Source: Bacteriovorax sp. (GTDB lineage: Bacteria; Bdellovibrionota; Bacteriovoracia; Bacteriovoracales; Bacteriovoracaceae). From it: a stretch of DNA of 64,000 nt. The stretch lies in contig JACMPM010000002.1 of NCBI GenBank assembly GCA_014377485.1, forward strand, positions 62,001 to 126,000. Reading direction: 5' to 3'. Shown in pieces: positions 43,283-54,462 of the stretch. The number at the start of each line of letters is the position of its first letter. The stretch's first letter is position 1. The notes under the pieces were generated by a model. It saw only the letters and a list, made by a program, of their open reading frames with translations, was not told where the DNA came from and searched no databases. The translations under genes and the position numbers were made by a program.

Positions 43283-46200
43283 GTGAAAGCAAAAACTGTA
43301 ATTATTAAAAATTCAAAACTTTCACCAAAAAATTCTCTCCTCATTAAAAAAAAAATAATGACCAGTGTAAGTAAAAATAAAATCCCAAGCACCACTTCTA
43401 GGAAGACACCGCTCGCAGAAAAAGAGCAGCTCAGGCAAGTACTCTCGATGGTAAAGGCCATAAGGTCCGGTGATTTCTCGGTGCGATTAAATCTTAATAA
43501 AGAAACCCTTATTGGCGATATCGCAGAAGTCTTAAATGATATTAACGAAATGAACTTCACTATGGCCAATGAGTTTATCCGTGTTGGTCGCATCGTTGGT
43601 AAAGAAGGAAAGATGACTGAAAGAGTGAATGTCGGTTCAATTAAGGGTGCTTGGTTTACAAGTGTCGAATCAGTCAACACATTAATCGGAGATCTAGTTC
43701 AACCGACTACAGAAGCAGCACGAGTTATCACATCAGTGGCCAAGGGAGACCTCTCTCAAAAGATGGCCTTAGAAGTTGATGGAATTCCTTTAAGTGGTGA
43801 GTTCGCACGCATTGGTATGACAGTTAATACTATGGTTGATCAGCTAAATTCATTTGCTTCTGAAGTTACTCGGGTGGCGAAAGAAGTTGGTACTGAAGGC
43901 AAACTCGGAGGGCAGGCAGAAGTTAAAGGTGTTTCCGGAACATGGAAAGACTTAACAGATAATGTAAATCTTCTCGCTGGAAATCTAACCGCACAAGTAC
44001 GAAACATTGCAAAAGTTACAACTGCCGTAGCGCAGGGAGATTTGTCTCAGAAGATAACAGTTGATGCCCGCGGAGAAGTTTACGAACTTAAAACAACAAT
44101 CAACGTTATGGTGGACCAGCTTTCATCGTTTGCTGCCGAGGTTACTCGTGTAGCGAAGGAAGTTGGTACCCAAGGACGCCTTGGTGGGCAGGCAGATGTT
44201 AAAGGTGTTTCCGGAACTTGGAAAGATCTAACTGATAACGTAAACGGACTTGCTAACAATCTAACCGCACAGGTTCGTAACATTGCAAAAGTTACAACGG
44301 CTGTTGCTAACGGAGACCTAAGTCAAAAGATTACAGTAGATGCCAGAGGAGAAATTCTCGAACTTAAAACTACCGTCAACGTGATGGTTGATACCTTACG
44401 CTCTTTTTCTGCTGAAGTTACCCGAGTGGCGAAAGAAGTTGGTTCAGAAGGAAAGCTCGGTGGTCAGGCAGATGTAAAAGGGGTTTTTGGAACCTGGAAA
44501 GACCTAACTGATAACGTTAACGGTCTTGCAGGAAATCTAACCGCACAGGTTCGAAACATCGCAAAAGTTACAACTGCAGTTGCTCAAGGAGATTTGTCTC
44601 AGAAGATTGCGGTAGATGCAAAGGGAGAAGTTCTCGAGCTAAAAAATACTATAAACACAATGGTTGATCAGCTCAACTCATTTGCCTCTGAGGTTACTCG
44701 TGTAGCAAAAGATGTTGGAACGGAAGGAAAGCTCGGTGGTCAGGCCGAAGTAAAAGGGATTTCCGGAACATGGAAAGATTTAACCAATAACGTAAATGGT
44801 CTTGCTAATAACTTAACAGACCAGGTTCGAAATATTACAAAAGTTACCATTGCAATTGCTCAGGGAGATTTATCACAGAAGATTGCAGTCGACGCCAAAG
44901 GAGAACTACTTGAACTAAAAAATACCATCAACGGAATGGTTGATCAGTTAAACTCATTCGCCTCTGAAGTAACTCGTGTGGCGAAGGAAGTTGGAACCGA
45001 AGGAAAACTTGGAGGCCAGGCAGATGTAAAAGGTGTTTCGGGAACATGGAAAGACCTAACCGATAATGTTAATGGTCTTGCTAATAACTTAACCGATCAG
45101 GTTCGTAACATCGCCAAAGTTACCACAGCAGTTGCCAAAGGAGATTTGTCTCAGAAGATTGCGGTAGATGCTAAAGGTGAAGTTCTCGAGTTAAAAAATA
45201 CCATCAACACAATGGTGGATCAGCTAAACTCATTCGCTTCCGAAGTTACTCGTGTGGCGAAAGAAGTTGGTACTGAAGGAAAACTTGGTGGTCAGGCGGA
45301 TGTAAAAGGAGTCTCGGGTACATGGAAAGATCTAACTGATAACGTAAATTTCATGGCCTCTAATTTAACAACTCAGGTTCGTGGAATTGTGAAAGTTGTT
45401 ACTGCTGTTGCCAATGGAGATTTAAAACAGAAGTTTGTACTAGAAGCAAAAGGAGAGGTTGCCGCTCTCGCTGAAACAATTAACTCGATGACAGATACAT
45501 TAAGAACCTTTGCCGATCAGGTTACAACCACTGCCAGAGAGGTAGGAGTAGAAGGAAAACTTGGTGGACAAGCAAAGGTTCCAGGGGCAGCGGGAACCTG
45601 GAAAGATTTAACTGATAACGTAAATCAGCTTGCTGGAAATCTAACAACTCAGATCAGAGCAATTGCAGAAGTTTCAACTGCGGTTACCCGAGGAGACTTA
45701 TCGCAGTCAATTCAAGTCGAGGCCCAAGGAGAAGTTGCAACTCTGAAAGATAAAATCAATCAGATGATTGGGAACTTAAAAGATACGACTGATAAAAACC
45801 ATGAACAAGACTGGTTGAAAACTAACCTCGCTAAATTTGCTATCATGATGCAAGGACAGCGAAGTATTACTTCTGTCGCTCAATTAATTATGTCAGAGCT
45901 GACCCCCCTGGTTAATGCACAACAGGGAACATTTTTCATCATGGACATTGATAAAGATGAGCTACTTTCAATGATTGCCAGTTATGCTTTTAGCGAAAGG
46001 AAAAATTTCCAAAATCATTTCAAAATGCGAGAAGGTATTGTTGGTCAGGCAGCTTTCGAGAAAAAGAAAATCCTCCTTACCAAAGCACCAAGCGATTATA
46101 TCTATGTTTCATCTAGTCTTGGTGAAACACCACCAGTGAATATTATAGTTCTGCCGATTGTGTTCGAAGGACAAGTAAAGGCCGTTATTGAATTAGCATC

Positions 46201-47659
46201 TATTCACACTTTCTCTGAAAACTATTTAAACTTCCTGGATCAGCTCATGAGTTCTATTGGAGTTGTCCTAAACATGATTTCATCCACAATGAGAACAGAA
46301 GAACTTCTTCAAGAACTCAAAAAATCTAACGTTGAACTTGAAGCACAAGCAAAAGAACTTGAAGATAAAGCAAAACTTCTGGAAATCAAAAACCAGGAAG
46401 TTGAACTTGCTTCCCATTCAGTTGAAGAAAAAGCAGAACAGTTATCACTTATTTCTAAGTATAAATCTGAATTCCTGGCAAATATGTCTCATGAACTTCG
46501 TACGCCGCTCAATAGCTTGCTCATTCTTTCAAAAGTGCTTTCAGAAAATAAAGAAGCCAATATGTCTCCAGAACAGATTAAATTCACAAAGACTATTTAC
46601 TCTTCAGGATGCGATCTACTTGCTTTAATCAATGAAATTCTAGATCTCTCAAAAGTAGAGGCCGGAAAAATGCCGATCGTACCTAGAGATGTAAAAGTTC
46701 CAGAGATCAGTGAATACCTGGAGCATACTTTTAGACCAGTGGCTTCTCATAAGAATCTCAAATTTATTATTGAATCGCCTCCCGAGATCAACTCAACGAT
46801 TGTCAATACCGACATAACCAGAGTCCAACAAATCTTAAAAAATTTACTTTCAAATGCTTTTAAATTTACAGAGCAAGGTAAAGTTATTTTGAAAATTCAC
46901 ATAGGTTTAGTTAAAGGAGAAAATTACGTTATCTTTTCAGTCATCGATACAGGAATTGGGATTCCAAAAGAAAAACAAAATCTCATTTTTGAAGCTTTTC
47001 AACAAGCTGATGGAACTACTAATCGCAAATATGGGGGAACTGGCCTGGGTTTAACAATCTCAAGACAAATTGCAACACTTTTAGGAGGAAGCATAGAAGT
47101 TAAAAGTGATCAGGGAAGTGGCAGTACATTTACATTTTTCCTTCCATTAAAATACAAAAGTCAGGAAGGTGTGATTGAAACTTCTTCAGAATCTATGGTT
47201 GAAACTCAAACAATGCCAATCAACGCTGATTTTACAAACAACAAAGTTTTAATCATAGACGATGATATGAGAAATATTTTTGCCATCACCGTGATTCTGG
47301 AGAGACGGGGCATAGAAGTTATCTACGCTGAAAATGGAAAATTAGGAATTGATAAACTTCAAGAAAATCCTGATGTCGATATGATTTTGATGGATATCAT
47401 GATGCCGGAGATGGGTGGCATTGAAGCTACTCAAGAAATAAGAAAAATAGAAATTTTTAAAAATTTACCGATCATTACATTAACTGCAAAAGCCATGAAA
47501 GGAGATAGAGAAAAATGCATAGAAGCAGGCGCAACTGATTATATTACAAAACCTGTTGACCCGGATTACCTTTTATCAATTATGCATAAATGGTTATTTA
47601 AAATACCACCTCTGGCGCAGTCTTTATTGGAAAATCGAAGTGCAAACCAAGAAAGTTAA
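43283..47659 (+). CDS. Soluble hybrid histidine kinase with tandem HAMP-type repeats
   Basis: 1458 residues, no membrane helix. Residues about 40-830 hold one divergent and seven near-identical 92-residue units, each with [14 protein letters not shown] and [13 protein letters not shown] elements, the poly-HAMP layout of group III (Nik1/Os-1-like) kinases. Then GAF (about 860-1010), a coiled coil, HisKA with H1070 in [15 protein letters not shown], HATPase ([34 protein letters not shown]) and a C-terminal receiver with phospho-acceptor D1371 in LMDIMMPEM and KPVD. Poly-HAMP arrays relay osmotic or wall-stress signals in fungi. The downstream kinase gene overlaps it by 20 bp. Confidence 0.95.
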   Translation: MKAKTVIIKNSKLSPKNSLLIKKKIMTSVSKNKIPSTTSRKTPLAEKEQLRQVLSMVKAIRSGDFSVRLNLNKETLIGDIAEVLNDINEMNFTMANEFIRVGRIVGKEGKMTERVNVGSIKGAWFTSVESVNTLIGDLVQPTTEAARVITSVAKGDLSQKMALEVDGIPLSGEFARIGMTVNTMVDQLNSFASEVTRVAKEVGTEGKLGGQAEVKGVSGTWKDLTDNVNLLAGNLTAQVRNIAKVTTAVAQGDLSQKITVDARGEVYELKTTINVMVDQLSSFAAEVTRVAKEVGTQGRLGGQADVKGVSGTWKDLTDNVNGLANNLTAQVRNIAKVTTAVANGDLSQKITVDARGEILELKTTVNVMVDTLRSFSAEVTRVAKEVGSEGKLGGQADVKGVFGTWKDLTDNVNGLAGNLTAQVRNIAKVTTAVAQGDLSQKIAVDAKGEVLELKNTINTMVDQLNSFASEVTRVAKDVGTEGKLGGQAEVKGISGTWKDLTNNVNGLANNLTDQVRNITKVTIAIAQGDLSQKIAVDAKGELLELKNTINGMVDQLNSFASEVTRVAKEVGTEGKLGGQADVKGVSGTWKDLTDNVNGLANNLTDQVRNIAKVTTAVAKGDLSQKIAVDAKGEVLELKNTINTMVDQLNSFASEVTRVAKEVGTEGKLGGQADVKGVSGTWKDLTDNVNFMASNLTTQVRGIVKVVTAVANGDLKQKFVLEAKGEVAALAETINSMTDTLRTFADQVTTTAREVGVEGKLGGQAKVPGAAGTWKDLTDNVNQLAGNLTTQIRAIAEVSTAVTRGDLSQSIQVEAQGEVATLKDKINQMIGNLKDTTDKNHEQDWLKTNLAKFAIMMQGQRSITSVAQLIMSELTPLVNAQQGTFFIMDIDKDELLSMIASYAFSERKNFQNHFKMREGIVGQAAFEKKKILLTKAPSDYIYVSSSLGETPPVNIIVLPIVFEGQVKAVIELASIHTFSENYLNFLDQLMSSIGVVLNMISSTMRTEELLQELKKSNVELEAQAKELEDKAKLLEIKNQEVELASHSVEEKAEQLSLISKYKSEFLANMSHELRTPLNSLLILSKVLSENKEANMSPEQIKFTKTIYSSGCDLLALINEILDLSKVEAGKMPIVPRDVKVPEISEYLEHTFRPVASHKNLKFIIESPPEINSTIVNTDITRVQQILKNLLSNAFKFTEQGKVILKIHIGLVKGENYVIFSVIDTGIGIPKEKQNLIFEAFQQADGTTNRKYGGTGLGLTISRQIATLLGGSIEVKSDQGSGSTFTFFLPLKYKSQEGVIETSSESMVETQTMPINADFTNNKVLIIDDDMRNIFAITVILERRGIEVIYAENGKLGIDKLQENPDVDMILMDIMMPEMGGIEATQEIRKIEIFKNLPIITLTAKAMKGDREKCIEAGATDYITKPVDPDYLLSIMHKWLFKIPPLAQSLLENRSANQES
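43832..45763 (+). repeat. Seven tandem 276-bp repeats inside the poly-HAMP kinase gene
   Basis: Units begin with ATG at 43832, 44108, 44384, 44660, 44936, 45212 and 45488, exactly 276 bp apart, each encoding 92 residues. DNA similarity is visibly high, strongest in units 4-6, and drops in unit 7. Copy number is likely to vary by unequal recombination, and short-read assemblies may collapse the array. Confidence 0.92.
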
Positions 47660-49697
47660 TATTCTCGTAGTCGATGACCGTGTCGAGGGCGTACTTGCTG
47701 TTTCAGCGGTACTCAACTCTCCTGCGTATAATATAGTTAGTGCGAGTTCAGGCAGTGAAGCGCTAAAACATCTTCTAAAAGATGACTTTGCTGTCATACT
47801 CCTGGATGTTCAGATGCCAATCATGAACGGATTTGAAACTGCTGCGATTATAAAAACCAGAGAGAAATCTCAAGATATTCCAATTATTTTTATGTCTGCC
47901 ATCAATCAAGATGAGCAATACGTTTATCAAGGATATGAAGTCGGTGCAGTTGATTATCTTCTTAAACCATTTGATCCTTATATTTTAAGATCAAAGGTTG
48001 CTATCTTTGTTGATATTTTCATGAAAAAGAATTTAATAAAAGAACAAATACAAAAACTTCATGAAATTGAAATGAAGGCCCATACAATTGCTATTGAAAA
48101 AAAAGAAATTGAAAACCTAAGAAGATATCAGTATTTAGCAGATTCAATTCCTCAAATTCTATTCCGGCTGACTCCTGATGCCAGTTATGATTATTTTAAC
48201 AAAGTGTGGTTTGAGTATACTGGACTTACCAAAGAAAACACTGCTGGATTAAATTGGAAAAAAGTCATTCATCCAGAAGATTTGAATCTATTAATGAAAT
48301 TAATTGAGCATAATGAAAATCTTGAAGGACTAGAATGTGAGTGCCGAATTTTAAACAAGCTCGGTGATTACCGCTGGCATTTGATCAGAGTACAACCTGA
48401 AACAGATGACAATACTCATGAATTGAAAAATTGGCTTGGAACGGCAACAGATATTGAAGATCGAAAAAAAAGAGAAGAAGCACAGCGTTTTTTAGCAGAG
48501 GCGGGAGAAATTTTAGTGTCTTCCCTGGATTCAGTGGTAACTCTTCAATCTATTTCCAAACTAGCAGTTCCTTATTTCGCTGACTGGTGTGCTTTTGATC
48601 TGATAAATGAACAAGGGAAATTAGAAAATTTAATTACTTATCATTTTGATTCTGAAGAAAATAATTGGGCAAAAGAAATTCATGAGTCACATTTAGCATT
48701 TCCAGAAATACAAACTGTTACTAAGCGGGTTTTAGAATCTGGAAAATCAGAAGTGCATTATAGCGAATTAACCAAACACAGCTTAATGATTGTTCCTTTA
48801 ATTGCTCATGGGCAGGCATTGGGAACACTTACATTTGCCGCTTCAAAGACGCCAAAAGTATATGATCAATACTATAAGGATTTAGGTGAAGAACTAGGAC
48901 GTCGAGTTGCTTTATCTTTTGAAAACTCTCAACTTTATCAAATTTCACAGCAAGCAATCGAAGTAAGAAATGATTTTCTATCTATTGCTTCACATGAATT
49001 AAATACACCAATAACATCTCTCAAGTTTCAACTACAAATTTTAAAAAAGACCTTGGCCAATACCAAGGATGCTCCACTTCCAATTGAGAAATTTACGAAA
49101 TCGGTCGATACGTCTGTTAAACAAGTTGAGCGGCTTATTAATCTTGTTCAAGTTTTGTTGGATGTATCATACATACAAGCAGGAAAATTTAATTTAATTT
49201 TTGAAGAATTTAACATCAACGAAATGTTCAATGAACTCATCGACCAACAGAATGAAATTATGGCGAATTTTCATTGTGAATTAAAAGTAGATTATCCTCA
49301 TAATCTTAAAATAGTGTGGGACAAAACTCGTATAGAGCAAGTCTTTATTAATCTATTAAACAATGCTGTTAAATACGCTCCTGGGAAAATAGAAATTACA
49401 GTTCGAGAAGAAAACGAAAAAGTAATTATTAAAGTTAAAGATTATGGAAAAGGCATTCCCCAAGAAAAACTTAACTTTATTTTTGATAGATTTGAAAGAG
49501 CGACATCAAACTTGAACGTTAGTGGTTTAGGACTGGGGCTCTATATAGTTAAACAGATTGTAGAAGGCCATCAAGGAAAAATTGAAGTACATTCGGAAAC
49601 CGAGCTTGGAACTTGTTTTACAATTACACTTCCCAAAAAAGCGGTGAAAGTAGAAACTCTTTCACCATTTTCCTATCAACCAGAAATACAAAATTAA
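47640..49697 (+). CDS. Receiver-PAS-GAF sensor histidine kinase
   Basis: 685 residues from GTG 47640, chosen because it sits just before the receiver strand ([11 protein letters not shown]) with GGA 8 bp upstream; starts as far back as 47556 are open. Order: receiver (D56 in [14 protein letters not shown]), coiled coil, PAS (about 165-285, [19 protein letters not shown]), GAF (about 300-440), HisKA (H452 in [13 protein letters not shown]) and HATPase ([26 protein letters not shown]). A kinase whose input is a receiver domain is a natural acceptor for the upstream hybrid kinase, so a phosphorelay is inferred. Cytoplasmic. Confidence 0.92.
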   Translation: MQTKKVNILVVDDRVEGVLAVSAVLNSPAYNIVSASSGSEALKHLLKDDFAVILLDVQMPIMNGFETAAIIKTREKSQDIPIIFMSAINQDEQYVYQGYEVGAVDYLLKPFDPYILRSKVAIFVDIFMKKNLIKEQIQKLHEIEMKAHTIAIEKKEIENLRRYQYLADSIPQILFRLTPDASYDYFNKVWFEYTGLTKENTAGLNWKKVIHPEDLNLLMKLIEHNENLEGLECECRILNKLGDYRWHLIRVQPETDDNTHELKNWLGTATDIEDRKKREEAQRFLAEAGEILVSSLDSVVTLQSISKLAVPYFADWCAFDLINEQGKLENLITYHFDSEENNWAKEIHESHLAFPEIQTVTKRVLESGKSEVHYSELTKHSLMIVPLIAHGQALGTLTFAASKTPKVYDQYYKDLGEELGRRVALSFENSQLYQISQQAIEVRNDFLSIASHELNTPITSLKFQLQILKKTLANTKDAPLPIEKFTKSVDTSVKQVERLINLVQVLLDVSYIQAGKFNLIFEEFNINEMFNELIDQQNEIMANFHCELKVDYPHNLKIVWDKTRIEQVFINLLNNAVKYAPGKIEITVREENEKVIIKVKDYGKGIPQEKLNFIFDRFERATSNLNVSGLGLGLYIVKQIVEGHQGKIEVHSETELGTCFTITLPKKAVKVETLSPFSYQPEIQN

Positions 49698-49744
49698 GCG
49701 TTTGCACTCTAAACTCTTATATTCCATTAGCCACTTGCGCAAAT

Positions 49745-49760
49745 GGTGCCATATGGCACC
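49745..49760. promoter_or_regulatory. Perfect 16-bp palindrome upstream of the M13 peptidase gene
   Basis: GGTGCCATATGGCACC is its own reverse complement, with nearly matching AAAT/CATTTT flanks. It lies 48 bp after the kinase stop and 72 bp before the peptidase ATG. It may be an operator for a dimeric repressor or the stem of a weak terminator; the T-run is short. Confidence 0.45.
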
Positions 49761-49831
49761 CATTTTCATTAAACATTTCTTTTGCTAAGGTTCAATCCAC
49801 TATCACCAATTTTTTTATCTTAGGTTTTAAA

Positions 49832-51841
49832 ATGAAAAAAATAAGTATTCTTCTTTTACTATGTCTTATGGTCATGAGCACCTTATCTTGTGCAACTAAT
49901 TTGCAACCAACTTCGAAAGAAGTTGTCGATATGAGCCTCGTCGATCAAAGTATGAATCCATGTGAAAATTTTTTTCAATATGCCTGTGGAAAATGGTTAA
50001 CAAGTAATCCTGTGCCGGCAGATAAAAGTGAACTTTATCGCTTTACCGAAATAGATGAAAACACCTTACTAATTTTAAAAAACATACTACAAACCTATCA
50101 GCGTGGAGACAATACTCCGCCTCAAGCAGAATCTGAAAAATTAGGAAACGCTTATTCAGCATGTTTAAATGCTGACAAAAACGAAATCTCTGCAAAAAAA
50201 GCTATAGCTGCTCTTTTGGAGAAGATTCATTTGCTTCAAAATAAAAAAAACTTGATGCCACTTTTGGCAGGCCTTCATGAAAAGGGAATAAATCCTTTCT
50301 TTGCTCTTTATTCAATGCAAAACCCAGGAGACGCTACTCATATGATCGGTACTGTTGATCAATCAGGAATGGGGTTACCTGAAAAAGCTTATTACACAGA
50401 GAAAGAAAATTTAAAGATTAGAACTCTATACCTGATACATATTCAAAAATCACTTTTTCTGACTGGCATAAGAACCAATGATGCTTTTGAGCAATCAAAA
50501 AAGATTTTTCAACTTGAGAGTGAAATTGCTAAAATTAGTTTATCGGCAATTGAGCAACAAGATCCTATAAAAACTTATAACCCTTTTGGAAAAATTGCTT
50601 TGCAAAAACTTTCTCCTCAAATGGACTGGAGTATTTATTTCAAAACATTGCATTTTGATGCTTCTGATACTCTCAACATCGTAAGTCCCCTCTATTTTAA
50701 AAGACTATCTACACTTATAAATAAAACGAATCTTGCCGACCTAAAAGCCTATTTGGATTGGGAAGTTATTCGTGAAACTTCTAATTATTCAACACTAGCT
50801 CTTCAACAGGAGCATTTTAATTTTTTTGGAAAAACATTAAATGGTAAAAAAGAACGCGAGCCTCACTGGAAAACTTGTGTTGCTTCAGTTGATAAGTCTT
50901 TGGGTGAAGCGCTTGGAGAAGCTTTTATAAAAGTAGCTTTCGGACAAGAATCAAAAGACATGGCAGACACTTTGGTTGCCAACGTGAAAAGCTCACTTAA
51001 AGAAATTATTACTAAGCTTGATTGGATGGATGTTGAAACAAAAACCGGTGCTTTAAAAAAAATGCAATCTCTTAATCAAAAAATTGGATTTCCAAAACAA
51101 TTTAAAACGTATAATGAATTAGCTGTTACCAATGACTCTTGGTTTCTTAATCAACTTGCTTCAAATGTTTTTCATTTTAACGAGTCTATAAAAAAAGCAA
51201 ATCAATCCGTTAATCGCAATGAATGGGGAATGACTCCGCCCACTGACAATGCCTATTACGATCCTACAATGAATGAAATTGTTTTCCCTGCTGGTATATT
51301 GCAAGCCCCGCTTTTTAATGTAAATTCTAGTGTGGCCGCTAATTATGGGGCAACTGGTGCAACTATCGGTCACGAAATGACTCATGGTTTTGATGATTCT
51401 GGAAGTCAATATGATGAATTAGGAAATTTGAAAAATTGGTGGTCTGAAAAATCTGCTCAAATTTATAAAGAAAAAGCCCAATGTCTTATCAAGCAATACA
51501 ATTCGTATACGACTGATGAAGGAACCCCTCTTAATGGTGAACTTTCAGTAAGTGAGAACATTGCGGACTTAGGTGGTTTAAAAATAGCGCTTGCGGCTTA
51601 TAATAAAACGAACTCACAAGGTCTAGATTCTGATTTAAAAACATTTTTTATAGCCTACGCTCAGTCTTGGTGTGGTCAACTTACAAAAGAAGCCGAACAC
51701 ACTCAAATTAATTCCGACACGCACTCACTTCCAAAGTTCAGAGTGAATGGTGTCGTTTCTAATTTGCCTGAATTTGCCGACGTTTTTCAATGTACAGAAG
51801 ACCAGGCAATGGTTCCAAAGAATCGTTGCTCTGTTTGGTAA
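49832..51841 (+). CDS. M13-family (neprilysin/PepO-like) metallopeptidase lipoprotein
   Basis: 669 residues from ATG 49832, which yields a signal peptide with lipobox TLSC. The family pattern is complete: N-terminal NPCENFFQYACGKWL, NAYYDPTMNEIVFPAGILQ, zinc site H514-E-M-T-H518 in GATIGHEMTHGFDD, third ligand E575 in SENIADLGGLKIA, and C-terminal FRVNGVVSNLPEFADVFQC. M13 enzymes cut short peptides. Here it would be membrane-anchored, facing the periplasm or the outside. Normal length for PepO. Confidence 0.95.
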   Translation: MKKISILLLLCLMVMSTLSCATNLQPTSKEVVDMSLVDQSMNPCENFFQYACGKWLTSNPVPADKSELYRFTEIDENTLLILKNILQTYQRGDNTPPQAESEKLGNAYSACLNADKNEISAKKAIAALLEKIHLLQNKKNLMPLLAGLHEKGINPFFALYSMQNPGDATHMIGTVDQSGMGLPEKAYYTEKENLKIRTLYLIHIQKSLFLTGIRTNDAFEQSKKIFQLESEIAKISLSAIEQQDPIKTYNPFGKIALQKLSPQMDWSIYFKTLHFDASDTLNIVSPLYFKRLSTLINKTNLADLKAYLDWEVIRETSNYSTLALQQEHFNFFGKTLNGKKEREPHWKTCVASVDKSLGEALGEAFIKVAFGQESKDMADTLVANVKSSLKEIITKLDWMDVETKTGALKKMQSLNQKIGFPKQFKTYNELAVTNDSWFLNQLASNVFHFNESIKKANQSVNRNEWGMTPPTDNAYYDPTMNEIVFPAGILQAPLFNVNSSVAANYGATGATIGHEMTHGFDDSGSQYDELGNLKNWWSEKSAQIYKEKAQCLIKQYNSYTTDEGTPLNGELSVSENIADLGGLKIALAAYNKTNSQGLDSDLKTFFIAYAQSWCGQLTKEAEHTQINSDTHSLPKFRVNGVVSNLPEFADVFQCTEDQAMVPKNRCSVW

Positions 51842-51850
51842 TTTTTAGAT

Positions 51851-53053
51851 CTAGAAATTTTTTGAATTATAAAGTTTATAAAGTTTTATTCTATCATTTA
51901 ATGGAGATTTACAAACATCTTTGCATGTTTGTAAAGTTGCATTAATTAGATCATCTCGAATTGAAACATTCGTAGTTAAAATACTTGTCATGCGATACAC
52001 GAAATTGGTTTCAATATCAGTTCCCACTGTCGCACCAACATTCCACAACAATCCAAAGACAAAGTCAGTATTAGCATATTCACCACGCTCAAAAGCCATT
52101 TGATACTGTTGCTTCTTTCTAACTTGTTTTCCATTAAAAAGATTATAGTCATTAATTTTCATTGCTAATTTTCTACTATTTGCAATCTTTCCGGCGAAGT
52201 AATCTGCAAGCCCCTCGTTAACTGGAGTTGAATGTGAAAGCTCTAAATGATCACTGAGAGCGGCATGAGAGAATTCATGATAGATAATTTCAGGAACCAA
52301 AGCTGCGTCTAACCGATAAATTTTTCTGGAAAAAAATTCTGCAGCAATATCTGATGATTGATAAATAACCTCAATCATTATACTGCTCTCAACTAACCTC
52401 ATATCATTAGAATTTGAAATTCCACCACCTGTGCCCGTATTACCCAAGAGAATAGATGTAATAAATGACTGTAGGTTGGCCATATGAGTTTGATTTCTAA
52501 AATTTACTAAAGATTGCTTTAATCCGACTCCGTCTACTGCTCCCTTAAAATCTTTTATATTAATTTCTTTTGAAGGTCTAAACCAGACTTCAATTCCCCA
52601 AGGCTTAATTCCTTTTGGTTCATAACCATTTCCGGCCGGAACAGTAAGAGCGTTATTAAATTGTGGATCAAGATTATCGTTGGCAAAATGTCCAACTTCA
52701 TTAAAGACGTTAATTAAATCAACACGAACTGTGATCTGGGGGAGATCTTGAACATATTTTGATTTTACAACATCTGTAAAAAATTTTCGTGCCTTATTAA
52801 TATGATAATAGGTTGTTGCTGCTTTTAATTGAAGATCTTCTGAATCATCAAATCGAATTGCTTTATTATCTTTGCCATTTACGATTTTAAAATATTTTCC
52901 TTCATAACTATCAATACTTGTTAAGTTTGGCAGTTCTACTTCTTCAATTTTTGCATTGTAGTTTTCATCGCGGATAACAGCGCGTTTTTTTATTTCTGCA
53001 GAATAAACAGAGCAATGAAGTAATATTAATAACGAAGCTAAAAGTATTTTCAT
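51851..53053 (-). CDS. Exported gluzincin-like metallopeptidase, unassigned family
   Basis: 400 residues. Signal peptide 1-18 (ILLASLLILLHCSVYSA). HEFSH at 259-263 with E280 in VNEGLADYFAG gives a HExxH...E zinc site of gluzincin type. The preceding 250 residues fit no family I recognise. Secreted or periplasmic. It follows the 423-residue unknown by 19 bp, so they are probably co-transcribed, and is convergent with the M13 gene 9 bp away. Confidence 0.65.
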   Translation of the reverse strand: MKILLASLLILLHCSVYSAEIKKRAVIRDENYNAKIEEVELPNLTSIDSYEGKYFKIVNGKDNKAIRFDDSEDLQLKAATTYYHINKARKFFTDVVKSKYVQDLPQITVRVDLINVFNEVGHFANDNLDPQFNNALTVPAGNGYEPKGIKPWGIEVWFRPSKEINIKDFKGAVDGVGLKQSLVNFRNQTHMANLQSFITSILLGNTGTGGGISNSNDMRLVESSIMIEVIYQSSDIAAEFFSRKIYRLDAALVPEIIYHEFSHAALSDHLELSHSTPVNEGLADYFAGKIANSRKLAMKINDYNLFNGKQVRKKQQYQMAFERGEYANTDFVFGLLWNVGATVGTDIETNFVYRMTSILTTNVSIRDDLINATLQTCKDVCKSPLNDRIKLYKLYNSKNF

Positions 53054-53072
53054 ATGTTTTCCTAAAGTTTTA

Positions 53073-54344
53073 TTACAATAAATTAAAGTCAGAGTCGCGG
53101 TTTACTGGTGCATCTGCAAGTTGTTGATCGATCAGCATGATGGCCATAACAGCTACAAACCCAAATGGTGGTGGTAAAAATACTGAAGCAATGCCACCAA
53201 ATGTTTTGGTCCAATACATGACTTTATCTTTGGTAGTTCGGGTAGGATTCCAAATTTCTTGCAACGATACTAATGCCATAATTTCGTTTGAAGAGATATA
53301 ACCAACTTCATAGCTGGCAGTTATAATATCCATATAGCTTGCAGGTCTTCCACCAAGCAAAGTGCCATTATTTAAAGTGGCTAATTCTTTTCTTAAGAGT
53401 TTAAGAATGAATCTGAATTTTTCCATTGGTGAAAGATTAATTACTTCTGATTCTTGATTAACATAGTTAATATTAATTGTGATATCGTTAGACTCTAACC
53501 TTTTCTTTAGATCTCTAACAATATTGGCAAGTAAGATAATCTGTGTGCTGTCGTATTTTTCGTAAAGAGACTGACGCAAAGATCTTTTGCCTCGAAACTT
53601 TACATCCGTAATTAACTCAGCAGTTTCTTTGGTTCTAAGTGGAAATTTTCTGGAAATACTTTCCAGAGATTGCCCATATTCTGACAATGACAACGGCCAT
53701 TCATATACTTTCTTAACTCTTAATTTTTCGAGTGTTTGAAAATCATTCTCATTAATGACATTATTATCAAGCGCCAGTTTATTGATGTGCTTTAAGTTTT
53801 TTATAAACTTAGAACTATCACTAGAAAGTTTGGCGACTAAACTTCTGTAGACGTCTTCAATACATAAAGATTTGTTAGCGATATCTTTCGACTTACTATG
53901 AAAAATCTCGAGGGCCTGATCTTCTTCGTCACTCGTTAAATCATTTTTTGCAATTGGATTAGGGATTAAATTTTTAATATCAATAGCTTCAATTAAAATA
54001 TTGGCACTGATATCATCTATAGAATCATCCATCCTTAAACCTAAAATTGCCATTTTAACATCGCTTTCATGATTGATGTCTAATTTGTTTTTAATCGCTG
54101 ATACCACTTTGGTGGCACATCGATTAATCGATTTATCAGAAATAATCTTTCTTAAAACTTCTATAGAATTTGTATCTTTATAGAGCTTAGAAATTCCTGT
54201 CTCTTTTGATGAATCAATCAAATGAGATTTGCCTTCTCTCATATTTCTATAAGGTGAATTGGACTGTTCCAAATAAGGAACTTCCTGGGCAAACAGGTTG
54301 AAGGTTAGAGTAGAAACTAATGTAATAAGTGTTATTGTTTTCAT
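53073..54344 (-). CDS. Exported protein with C-terminal hydrophobic segment, unknown
   Basis: 423 residues. Signal peptide (to about 19, ITLITLVSTLTFNLFA). The mature part is largely helical and charged, with a hydrophobic stretch near 388-408 (IASVFLPPPFGFVAVMAIM) that could anchor it. Two Cys (NRCATKV, KSLCIED). No family recognised. It is upstream of the gluzincin-like gene in the same direction and may be its inhibitor, chaperone or partner, by position only. Confidence 0.6.
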   Translation of the reverse strand: MKTITLITLVSTLTFNLFAQEVPYLEQSNSPYRNMREGKSHLIDSSKETGISKLYKDTNSIEVLRKIISDKSINRCATKVVSAIKNKLDINHESDVKMAILGLRMDDSIDDISANILIEAIDIKNLIPNPIAKNDLTSDEEDQALEIFHSKSKDIANKSLCIEDVYRSLVAKLSSDSSKFIKNLKHINKLALDNNVINENDFQTLEKLRVKKVYEWPLSLSEYGQSLESISRKFPLRTKETAELITDVKFRGKRSLRQSLYEKYDSTQIILLANIVRDLKKRLESNDITININYVNQESEVINLSPMEKFRFILKLLRKELATLNNGTLLGGRPASYMDIITASYEVGYISSNEIMALVSLQEIWNPTRTTKDKVMYWTKTFGGIASVFLPPPFGFVAVMAIMLIDQQLADAPVNRDSDFNLL

Positions 54345-54462
54345 AAATACTATTTATAGTATGCTTTATCCTAAAAAAACCCCCTCTGTAACAAATACAG
54401 ACCCTTAAGAAATATTTAAGAATGCTAAAGATAAACAAAGAAAATCTAGCTAACTTATTATT

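Noticed and set aside
43246-43680. Hydrophobic minus-strand open frame opposite the start of the poly-HAMP kinase
   Set aside because: Hydrophobicity is an antisense effect of the charged kinase sequence; no ribosome site.
43832-45763. CRISPR-like or mobile repeat array
   Set aside because: The 276-bp repeats are in frame within one gene and encode 92-residue protein units; no spacers.
49785-49815. GGTTCAATCC, resembling a tRNA T-loop
   Set aside because: No matching stems, anticodon arm or acceptor arm around it.
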